A stretch of DNA of 32,872 nt from Elusimicrobiota bacterium (GTDB taxonomy: Bacteria > Elusimicrobiota > Endomicrobiia > Endomicrobiales > Endomicrobiaceae): positions 1 through 32,872 of the forward strand of contig JAFXSD010000021.1 of the NCBI GenBank assembly GCA_017525905.1, in the 5' to 3' direction. A model generated the notes under the pieces. The model saw only the letters and a list, made by a program, of their open reading frames with translations, did not search any database and was not told the DNA's origin. Shown one piece after another: positions 1 to 6,979 of the stretch. A program made the translations under genes and the position numbers. Position 1 is the first letter of the stretch; each line of letters opens with the position of its first letter.

Positions 1-1
1 A

Positions 2-2404
2 ACAGTTTTGAATGTTGGTCTTACCTCAAAAACACTCCCAGGTTTAATTGCAAAAACTAAAAACGAAAGATTCGCTTATGATGCATATAGAAGACTTATC
101 ATGATGTATTCCGATGTTGTTATGGAAAAATCTGCAGGTATTGAACCGGCAGACGATATGGGCATCAGAAAACAACTTGAAAGAGTTATGGACAAAGCTA
201 AAAAAGCTAAAGGTGTAACAAAAGATACGGAACTCGATGCAAACGATTTGAAAAAACTTTGCGAAGAGTTCAAAAAAGTAGTTAAAAAAGTTTTAGGTAA
301 AGAATTCCCTGATGATCCGATGAAACAACTTTGGGGTGGAATCGGAGCAGTATTTGCATCATGGAACGGAAAAAGAGCTATTGCTTACAGAAAAATCGAA
401 GGAATTCCTGAAGATTGGGGAACAGCAGTAAATGTTCAAACCATGGTATTCGGTAACATGGGTGATACTTCCGCAACAGGTGTTGCTTTCACAAGAAACC
501 CCGGAAACGGAGATGCACATTTCTATGGTGAATACCTTATAAATGCACAAGGTGAAGACGTTGTTGCAGGTATAAGAACTCCGGCTTCTATTAACGAAGC
601 AACAAAAACAGAACAGAACAAAGGTGAAATATCTCTTGAAAAGTTTATGCCTAAAGTTTACAAAGAACTTGACGGAATACAGAAAAAACTTGAAAAACAT
701 TATAGAGATATGCTTGATATAGAATTCACAATTCAAGAAGGTAAATTGTGGATGTTACAATGCAGAGTTGGAAAGAGAAACGGTCCTGCTGCAGTTAAAA
801 TGGCAATGGACATGGTAAAAGAAAAACTCATTACAAAAGAAGAAGCTGTATTGAGAGTTTCTCCTGCACAATTAGATGAATTATTACATCCTATTATAGA
901 TCCTAAAGCTGAAAAAGGTGCAAAAGTTTTGGCAAAAGGTCTTCCGGCAGGTCCTGGAGGAGCAAACGGTCAAATCGTATTCTCGGCTGAAGATGCGGTA
1001 GCATGGGCAAAAAAAGGTAAAAAAGTCATTCTCGTTAGAGAAGAAACAAACCCTGAAGATGTTGAAGGTATGAGAGCCGCTCAAGCTGTTCTTACAGCAA
1101 GAGGCGGTATGACCTCGCACGCTGCACTCGTTGCAAGAGGATGGGGAAAATGCTGTATAGTAGGTTGTGATGCAATTAGTGTTGATTTAGCAAAGAAAAC
1201 AATGACAATCGGTGCTAAGAAATTTAAAGAAGGCGATTATATAACTCTTAACGGAACAAAAGGTTTTGTTTATGACGGAGCATTGGCAATGGTTGATGGT
1301 ACCAAGAACAAAATCTTGAACGATTTCTTAAAAGTTTGTGATTCTATAAGAAGATTGAAAATCAGAACAAATGCAGATAACCCTTCAGACGCAAAGAAAG
1401 CAAGAGAATTCGGTGCGGAAGGTATCGGCCTTTTCAGAACAGAACATATGTTCTATGGTGAAAATTCAGAAAAACCTTTATTTGCATTAAGAAAAATGAT
1501 TGCTTCGGCAACAACCGAAGAAAGAAAGAAAGCTTTGGACGAAATGTTCCCGTTTATGAAATCAAGTATTAAGGGAACAATGGAAGCTATGGACGGATAT
1601 GCAGTAACAATCAGATTGTTGGATCCTCCGTTACATGAATTTATTCCGAGAGAAAAAGCTCAACAGGAAATAATTGCCAAGAGCTTAAAGATTTCTTTGG
1701 ATGAATTCAAAGCAAGAGCCGCTGCTCTTCACGAATCTAACCCGATGATGGGTCACAGAGGAGTAAGACTCGGTGTTACATATCCTGAAATAACCGAATA
1801 TCAAGTTAGAGCAATATTTGAAGTTGCAGTTGAACTTTTAAAGAAAGGTAAAAAAGTTCATCCTGAAATAATGGTTCCTGTTGTATGTACGGAAAACGAA
1901 TTGAAACTTCAAAAAGCTATAGTTGAAAAAGTTCATGCTGAAGTTTTGAAAAAATATAAAGTTAAAAAATTGGATTACTCTTTCGGTACAATGATAGAAA
2001 TCCCGAGAGCAGCATTGACAGCAGACAAATTAGCAAATGTTGCAGAATTCTTCTCATTCGGCACAAACGATTTAACACAGATGAGTTTCGGATTCTCAAG
2101 AGATGATGTTGGTGCTTTCTTAGGTGATTATCAAGAAAAGAAAATTATTCCTGCAGATCCTTTCCAAACAATAGACCAGGAAGGTGTTGGTCAATTGATT
2201 AAGATGGGTCTTGAAAAAGGAAGAAGTGTAAGAAAAGGTATGAAAATCGGTATTTGCGGAGAACACGGCGGAGAACCTAAATCCGTAGAATTCTGCAATG
2301 CTATCGGAATGACATATGTTTCTTGCTCACCTTTCAGAGTACCTATAGCAAGACTTGCAGCAGCACAAGCAGTTGCAAAAGAAAAAACAGCAAAAAAGAA
2401 ATAA
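2..2404 (+). CDS. ppdK: Pyruvate, phosphate dikinase (5'-truncated by window edge)
   Basis: Interconverts PEP, AMP and PPi with pyruvate, ATP and phosphate; in anaerobes it often replaces or supplements pyruvate kinase. The reading frame is open from the first full codon at base 2 (T-V-L-N-V-G-L-T), which matches the interior of the ATP-grasp domain, so roughly 90-100 N-terminal residues lie upstream; the TTG at base 8 is not a real start. The phosphohistidine swivel domain has GGMTSHAALVARGWGKC with the catalytic His at 1118-1120. The C-terminal PEP-binding TIM barrel has GLFRTEHMF, GTNDLTQMSFGFSRDD and GICGEHGGEP, with the catalytic Cys at 2255-2257. All hallmark motifs are intact. The gene ends 30 bases before a strong hairpin. 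Confidence 0.97.
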   Translation, partial: TVLNVGLTSKTLPGLIAKTKNERFAYDAYRRLIMMYSDVVMEKSAGIEPADDMGIRKQLERVMDKAKKAKGVTKDTELDANDLKKLCEEFKKVVKKVLGKEFPDDPMKQLWGGIGAVFASWNGKRAIAYRKIEGIPEDWGTAVNVQTMVFGNMGDTSATGVAFTRNPGNGDAHFYGEYLINAQGEDVVAGIRTPASINEATKTEQNKGEISLEKFMPKVYKELDGIQKKLEKHYRDMLDIEFTIQEGKLWMLQCRVGKRNGPAAVKMAMDMVKEKLITKEEAVLRVSPAQLDELLHPIIDPKAEKGAKVLAKGLPAGPGGANGQIVFSAEDAVAWAKKGKKVILVREETNPEDVEGMRAAQAVLTARGGMTSHAALVARGWGKCCIVGCDAISVDLAKKTMTIGAKKFKEGDYITLNGTKGFVYDGALAMVDGTKNKILNDFLKVCDSIRRLKIRTNADNPSDAKKAREFGAEGIGLFRTEHMFYGENSEKPLFALRKMIASATTEERKKALDEMFPFMKSSIKGTMEAMDGYAVTIRLLDPPLHEFIPREKAQQEIIAKSLKISLDEFKARAAALHESNPMMGHRGVRLGVTYPEITEYQVRAIFEVAVELLKKGKKVHPEIMVPVVCTENELKLQKAIVEKVHAEVLKKYKVKKLDYSFGTMIEIPRAALTADKLANVAEFFSFGTNDLTQMSFGFSRDDVGAFLGDYQEKKIIPADPFQTIDQEGVGQLIKMGLEKGRSVRKGMKIGICGEHGGEPKSVEFCNAIGMTYVSCSPFRVPIARLAAAQAVAKEKTAKKK

Positions 2405-2433
2405 GATAAACAGGTATTTGATAATCTAATAAA

Positions 2434-2470
2434 AATCGGGTTGGTAGCAATCCTACCAACCCGATTATTT
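2434..2470 (+). terminator. Hairpin after ppdK, probable intrinsic terminator
   Basis: A 14-bp perfect stem pairs 2434-2447 with 2453-2466 around a 5-base loop (core arms TCGGGTTGGTAG / CTACCAACCCGA). Only a short T-rich tail (TATTT) follows before an A-rich stretch. It fits termination of ppdK, but the weak U-tract and the next start codon just 10 bases after the stem mean it could also act in the leader of the downstream gene. Confidence 0.75.
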
Positions 2471-2476
2471 AAGAAA

Positions 2477-3697
2477 ATGAAAAAAATATTTAATTTAATA
2501 TTAGGATTACTTATTTCCGTAGTTATAAGCACACATTTGTATTCTGCTAAGAAACAAGAGCCTTCTTTTATAGACGGCAAAGATTATGTGTCAATTTCTT
2601 TAGACACAAATTTGTTCTCTCCGAATAATGACAGCTTTTTTGATACAATAACTTTTGAAATTTCTCTTTTACAGGAAAAATTAAAAATAAAGAATTGGCA
2701 ATTTGATATTGTAAATACACAGTCGAATAAAATTGTGTATTCTTTTTCCGGTAAAGAAGAAATTCCAAAAAAATTAGTGTGGTACGGCAAAGATCAAAAA
2801 GATAATTTTATTGAAGGAACTTTTAAATATATTTTTACCGCATTAATAAACAAAAAAAATATAAAAATAGAACAGAGTGATGAGTTTGTTTCTGATATTA
2901 CGGAACCTTATGTGTCTTTATCATCATCGGCAGACACCATCCTGTTGGATAAAAAAAATAATAGTTTTGTTAATGATATTATATTTAAGTTTGATATCGG
3001 TGATGAAAGTGAAATAGACAAATCAAAAACAAAATTGGAGATATACAATTTTAAAAATAAAGTTATAAAAGAATGGGATTTTTCAATATTTGAAGGTATT
3101 CCGCAATCAATTACATGGGATGGTAAAGACGATATTTATGATAATCTTATTCCTGCCGGAGAATATAAAGTTGTTTTAACGGTAAGTGATGTAGTAAATA
3201 ATAAAGCATCCATGTATGCAAATATAACAATATTCGAGCAGGTTGCAGGAAAAATTTCAGAAATCGTAGTAAAAGAAGAGCCGAGAGGCCTTGTCGTTAA
3301 TTTGTCGAGCAATGTTTTATTTTCGTCAGGGGACAGCGTTTTAAAATCAGAAGCGAAATCTTCTCTTGATGAAACTGTTAAACTTTTAAATGCTTATCCG
3401 GCAAATAAGGTATTAATAGAGGGATATACCGATTCTACAGGGAACAAAGAAAAAAATCTTAAGTTGTCTTACGACAGAGCTCAGGCGGTATATCTTTATT
3501 TCGTTCAGAACGGAATCCCTGCGGAAAGATTAAATGCAGTCGGATACGGGCAAGACAGTCCTGTTGCTTCAAATGAGACTGCTAAAGGAAGAGCTCAAAA
3601 CAGAAGAGTAAATATTATAATATTGAAATCACAAGAACAAGATAATAACGAAGTTCTTGAACAAACTGATGAAAATATTAAAAATACAGAAAAATAA
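2477..3697 (+). CDS. OmpA-family protein with FlgD-Ig-like repeats
   Basis: Likely an exported protein anchoring the outer envelope to peptidoglycan. I use the ATG at 2477 (406 aa), which gives a clean signal peptide (MKK, hydrophobic core FNLILGLLISVVIS, cleavage near residues 22-24). A TTG start at 2441 would lie inside the terminator stem and add a poor leader. Two FlgD/CHU_C-type Ig-like modules follow (about residues 30-130 and 135-250), each ending in the pattern WYGKDQKDN / TWDGKDDIYDN followed by G-x-(F/Y)-K-Y/V. Residues about 270-385 form an OmpA domain with EGYTDSTGN and the GRAQNRRV helix, which supply the Asp and Arg that bind diaminopimelate in this family. No clear Shine-Dalgarno precedes the ATG. 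It is followed 25 bases later by a barrel protein gene, probably in one operon. Confidence 0.9.
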   Translation: MKKIFNLILGLLISVVISTHLYSAKKQEPSFIDGKDYVSISLDTNLFSPNNDSFFDTITFEISLLQEKLKIKNWQFDIVNTQSNKIVYSFSGKEEIPKKLVWYGKDQKDNFIEGTFKYIFTALINKKNIKIEQSDEFVSDITEPYVSLSSSADTILLDKKNNSFVNDIIFKFDIGDESEIDKSKTKLEIYNFKNKVIKEWDFSIFEGIPQSITWDGKDDIYDNLIPAGEYKVVLTVSDVVNNKASMYANITIFEQVAGKISEIVVKEEPRGLVVNLSSNVLFSSGDSVLKSEAKSSLDETVKLLNAYPANKVLIEGYTDSTGNKEKNLKLSYDRAQAVYLYFVQNGIPAERLNAVGYGQDSPVASNETAKGRAQNRRVNIIILKSQEQDNNEVLEQTDENIKNTEK

Positions 3698-3722
3698 AAA
3701 CAAGAGGTAGGAGAAACAAAAA

Positions 3723-4844
3723 ATGAAATTTAAAATGTTGTTGGCATTAGTTTTAGTATTAGGTATTGCAACTGTGTCTTATGCAAAAAGTCATTTTATT
3801 ACACCGGGTGCAAGAGCAGGTGGTTTTGGAACCGCATTTGTTGCGATTGCAGATGATTTAACTGCAATTTATTACAACCCTGCAGGTCTTGCTTATCAAA
3901 AAGATACTCAAGTTATGGCATCACTTTTTTATATTAATTATCCTGCAACTTCAGATAAATTAGATCCTACATACGGAAGTGACAAATATTCTACAAATGC
4001 TGTAGTTCCTTTTTTAGGTTTTTCTACAAAGTTTTATTATGATACAACTATAGCAGCAGGTATTTATGTTCTCGGTGGAGGCGGAGGAAAAGTAGAAGGT
4101 TTGCCTGAAGGTTTTAAAATTGAAGGCCAACAAAGTTACATGGTTTATAATATATCTTTAGCGAAGCAAATTACCGATAATTTTTCTGTCGGCTTGGGCT
4201 TTGATGCTATCCAATTTCAAGATAAATTAGTTGCAAAAGTTCCTGCTTATGGTATGAATGTTGATTATAACAGAAGTGCTTTCGGCTTTCAGGGAAATAT
4301 AGGTTTAATGTATAAACCTACAGAAAAACTTTCAACAGCATTTGTTTTAAGAAGCGGTTCTTATGTTAATGTTCCGAATGAAGAAGATTCTTCAAATCAG
4401 GCATTTAGAGAAAATGTATGTTATCCTTTAACATGGGAAATCGGTTTTGCATATGATTTATTTGAAGATTTTACTTTTGCAGCATCAATTTCTGAAAATA
4501 AAACTTCTTGGACTTCTGTTGCATATCAGGATATATTCCAATACAGAGTCGGAACGGAATACAGAGCAACAGAAAAGTTGGCATTACATCTTGGTTTCTT
4601 CTCTGATCCTAACTTAATAAAAGATGATTATAAAGATGATCCTGTTAGAGGATATGGTTTAACAAATCTTGATATGTATAATATGAAATATTTAACAATA
4701 GGTGCAGAATATAAATTTACAGATGCTTTGAAAGTAGGTTTATCGTTAACACATTCTTTTACAAATCCTGTTAGTTACAATGGCATAACATACAAATATG
4801 AAGTTAATTTAGGTAGATTTGATATAAGTTATAAATTTTTATAA
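3723..4844 (+). CDS. PorV/FadL-like outer-membrane beta-barrel (UPF0164-type)
   Basis: A 373-aa predicted outer-membrane barrel. It has a signal peptide (MKFKMLLALVLVLGIATVSYA, cleavage after A22-K23), then the family hallmark GARAGGFGTAFVAIADDLTAI followed by YYNPAGLA. This is the PorV/PorQ/UPF0164 branch of the FadL/OmpP1 superfamily, whose N-terminus plugs the barrel. The rest is alternating hydrophobic strands with aromatic girdles, ending in DISYKFL with the C-terminal aromatic expected for BAM recognition. It has a good ribosome-binding site (AGGAG about 9 bases before the ATG). Neighbours are the OmpA-like gene upstream and an aminotransferase 17 bases downstream. The ligand or export role cannot be read from the sequence. 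Confidence 0.85.
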   Translation: MKFKMLLALVLVLGIATVSYAKSHFITPGARAGGFGTAFVAIADDLTAIYYNPAGLAYQKDTQVMASLFYINYPATSDKLDPTYGSDKYSTNAVVPFLGFSTKFYYDTTIAAGIYVLGGGGGKVEGLPEGFKIEGQQSYMVYNISLAKQITDNFSVGLGFDAIQFQDKLVAKVPAYGMNVDYNRSAFGFQGNIGLMYKPTEKLSTAFVLRSGSYVNVPNEEDSSNQAFRENVCYPLTWEIGFAYDLFEDFTFAASISENKTSWTSVAYQDIFQYRVGTEYRATEKLALHLGFFSDPNLIKDDYKDDPVRGYGLTNLDMYNMKYLTIGAEYKFTDALKVGLSLTHSFTNPVSYNGITYKYEVNLGRFDISYKFL

Positions 4845-4861
4845 TAAAAAGAGGAAATAAA

Positions 4862-5956
4862 ATGATTCCTTTAGTAAAACCTATACTCGGTAAAAGAGAA
4901 AAACAGTTAATTAACGAAGTTATCGATTCAGGCATTATAGCAAGCGGAAAATATGTTGAACAATTTGAACAAAAGTTTACAAAGCTTTCCAAAGCAAAAT
5001 ATGGCGTTGTTTGTTCGAGCGGAACAACAGCATTGCATACCGCTCTTCTTGCATGCGGAATAAAGCCCGGAGATAAAGTTATTACAACTCCGTTTACTTT
5101 TATTGCAACCGCAAATTCTGTTCTTTATTGCGGAGCAAAACCGATATTTGCCGATATCGATGAAAAAACTTTTAATATAGATCCCAAATCAGTTGAAAAG
5201 ATACTTAAAAAAGAAAAGAATGTTAAAGCCGTTATATGTGTTCATTTATATGGTTTGCCTTCTGATATGGGTGAACTTTTAAAACTTAAGAAAAAATATA
5301 AGTTTGCTTTAATTGAGGATGCATGTCAGGCGCATTTGGCAAAGTATAAAAATAAAACAGTAGGTTCCATAGGTGATGCAGGCTGTTTTTCTTTTTATGC
5401 AACAAAAAATATGACTACCGGTGAAGGCGGAGCAGTTTTAACAAACAATTCTCAAATAGATAAATTGTCAAGAAAAATTATTAACCATGGAAGGATGGCT
5501 CATTACGGGCATGATATGTTGGGATATAATTTCAGATTGACAAATGTTTGTGCGGCGATTGGTATAGCACAGTGTGAAAAAATAGAAAAATGGACAAAAC
5601 AAAGAATTGCAAATGCAAAGAAATTGTCCGACGGTCTAAAAGGTTTAAACTTCATGGAAACACCTTTTGTTCCTAAAGGTTATACTCACGTTTATCATCA
5701 ATATACTGTTAGAATTAAAGACGGTTTGAGAGATAAGTTTATGCAGTATTTAAAAGATAACGGTATAGGATGCGGAATACATTATCCGGAAGTTATAAAT
5801 AAACAACCGTTATACCAAAAATTAGGATATAAAAAAGGACTTTGCCCCGTTGCGGAACAAGCGGTAAAAGAAGTTATTTCTTTACCTGTACATCCGTCTT
5901 TATCAGCAAAGGATATAAATACAATTATAAAAGTTATAAAAGGTTTTAAAAAATGA
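4862..5956 (+). CDS. DegT/DnrJ/EryC1-family PLP sugar aminotransferase
   Basis: A 364-aa fold-type I aminotransferase of the nucleotide-sugar group, which moves an amino group from glutamate to a keto-sugar nucleotide. Visible features are the N-terminal PLVKPILG, the SSGTTALHTAL phosphate-binding segment (52-62), T-P-F-T-F-I-A-T-A-N (76-85), the PLP-ring Asp in EDACQAHLA (D153) and the Schiff-base Lys in FYATKNMTTGEGG (K182). Length is normal. The start has a good SD (AGAGGAAATAAA before ATG). Its stop overlaps the next gene by ATGA, so the two are translationally coupled. Pairing with a Gfo/Idh dehydrogenase suggests a two-step oxidation-transamination of a UDP-sugar, as in GnnA/GnnB or WbpB/WbpE systems. 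Which sugar is inferred, not shown. Confidence 0.93.
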   Translation: MIPLVKPILGKREKQLINEVIDSGIIASGKYVEQFEQKFTKLSKAKYGVVCSSGTTALHTALLACGIKPGDKVITTPFTFIATANSVLYCGAKPIFADIDEKTFNIDPKSVEKILKKEKNVKAVICVHLYGLPSDMGELLKLKKKYKFALIEDACQAHLAKYKNKTVGSIGDAGCFSFYATKNMTTGEGGAVLTNNSQIDKLSRKIINHGRMAHYGHDMLGYNFRLTNVCAAIGIAQCEKIEKWTKQRIANAKKLSDGLKGLNFMETPFVPKGYTHVYHQYTVRIKDGLRDKFMQYLKDNGIGCGIHYPEVINKQPLYQKLGYKKGLCPVAEQAVKEVISLPVHPSLSAKDINTIIKVIKGFKK

Positions 5957-6891
5957 GCAAAATAAAAATAGCTGTTATAGGTGTAGGTTCTTTAGGACAA
6001 CATCATGCAAGAATTTTATCAACACATGAAAATGCCGAGCTTATCGGGGTTGTTGATGCAGACGCTAAAAGGGGAGAAACAATTGCAAAAAAGTGCAATA
6101 CCGTTAATTTTACCGACGTTAAAGATATCATAGGTAAAGTTCAGGCGGCGGTTATTTCTGTTCCTACTCCGTATCATTATGATATAGCAAAACAATTATT
6201 ACAAAACGGAGTACATTGTTTGGTGGAAAAACCTTTTACCGAAACGGTTGAACAATCTACCGAACTTATAAGGATAGCAAGAGATAAAAATCTTGTTCTG
6301 CAAGTAGGACATGTTGAAAGATTTAATCCTGCAATTATTGCTGCATATCCTTATGTAAAAGAACCTAAATTTATAGAGGTTAATCGTCTCGGCCCTTATG
6401 ATCCCAGAACAAGCCATATCGGTGTAGTTCTTGATTTGATGATACACGATTTGGATATGCTTTTAAATTTTGTAAAAAGTAAAGTTGTAAGTTTTGAGGC
6501 GGTAGGTGCAAAGATCCTTTCCGAACATGAAGATATTGCTAAAGTAAGAATAAAATTTGCTAATGGTTGCATTGCAGACGTTTCAACAAGCAGGGTAACA
6601 ATAGATAAATACAGAAAAATAAGAATATTTCAAAAGGATAGTTATATTTCCGTAGATTATGCCGGAAAAAGTTTGAAAATATATCAAAAGAAACCTAATG
6701 TGTCGGTTGTGAAAAGTTTGTTGGATATAGATGTTATAAAACCGAAAGTTCAAACGGGTGAACCGTTAGCTTATGAATTAACACATTTCTTAAATTGTGT
6801 AATTGAAGGGAAAAAACCTTTGGTATCCGGTGAACAGGGAAGGGATGCTCTTGAACTTGCTCACGATATTCTTCATTATATGCAGTTTTAG
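5953..6891 (+). CDS. Gfo/Idh/MocA-family sugar dehydrogenase
   Basis: A 312-aa NAD(P)-dependent oxidoreductase. The N-terminal Rossmann fold has AVIGVGSLGQHHARIL (residues 7-22), the family EKP motif is at 92-94 (LVEKPFTETVEQS), and the C-terminal domain has DLMIHDLDMLL with the likely catalytic His165. The H-D-x-D motif and PRTSHIGVVLDL context resemble the group annotated as UDP-N-acetylglucosamine 3-dehydrogenases (GnnA-like), often next to lipid A genes. The ATGA overlap with the aminotransferase implies a shared pathway: oxidise C3 of UDP-GlcNAc, then transaminate. That substrate is inference. A strong terminator follows 17 bases after the stop, closing the envelope operon. Confidence 0.9.
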   Translation: MSKIKIAVIGVGSLGQHHARILSTHENAELIGVVDADAKRGETIAKKCNTVNFTDVKDIIGKVQAAVISVPTPYHYDIAKQLLQNGVHCLVEKPFTETVEQSTELIRIARDKNLVLQVGHVERFNPAIIAAYPYVKEPKFIEVNRLGPYDPRTSHIGVVLDLMIHDLDMLLNFVKSKVVSFEAVGAKILSEHEDIAKVRIKFANGCIADVSTSRVTIDKYRKIRIFQKDSYISVDYAGKSLKIYQKKPNVSVVKSLLDIDVIKPKVQTGEPLAYELTHFLNCVIEGKKPLVSGEQGRDALELAHDILHYMQF

Positions 6892-6908
6892 GTGTGTTTT
6901 TGAATATC

Positions 6909-6940
6909 AAAACAGGTAGAAAAAATCTACCTGTTTTTTT
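6909..6940 (+). terminator. Intrinsic terminator after sugar dehydrogenase
   Basis: A 12-bp perfect stem pairs 6909-6920 (AAAACAGGTAGA) with 6926-6937 (TCTACCTGTTTT), with an A5 loop and an eight-T run at 6933-6940. This is a classic rho-independent terminator closing the ompA-to-dehydrogenase operon. Confidence 0.93.
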
Positions 6941-6964
6941 TATCTTTTATAAAAATCTGAAAAA

Positions 6965-6973
6965 TGGTAATAT
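6965..6973 (+). promoter_or_regulatory. Possible extended -10 element just before the 6980 start
   Basis: TG-G-TAATAT resembles an extended -10 (TGnTATAAT, 4 of 6 plus the TG). It ends 6 bases before the ATG at 6980, so transcription would begin at or next to the start codon. I find no convincing -35 and no Shine-Dalgarno. AT-rich DNA makes chance matches common. Confidence 0.25.
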
Positions 6974-6979
6974 TTTTTT

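Noticed and set aside
359..736. 125-residue open frame on the minus strand inside ppdK
   Set aside because: It is antisense to an intact, highly conserved enzyme, has no recognisable domain and low-complexity Cys/Phe-rich content typical of a shadow frame.
2441..2476. TTG start at 2441 extending the OmpA-like protein by 12 residues
   Set aside because: It lies inside the ppdK terminator stem and spoils the signal peptide; ATG 2477 gives a clean leader.
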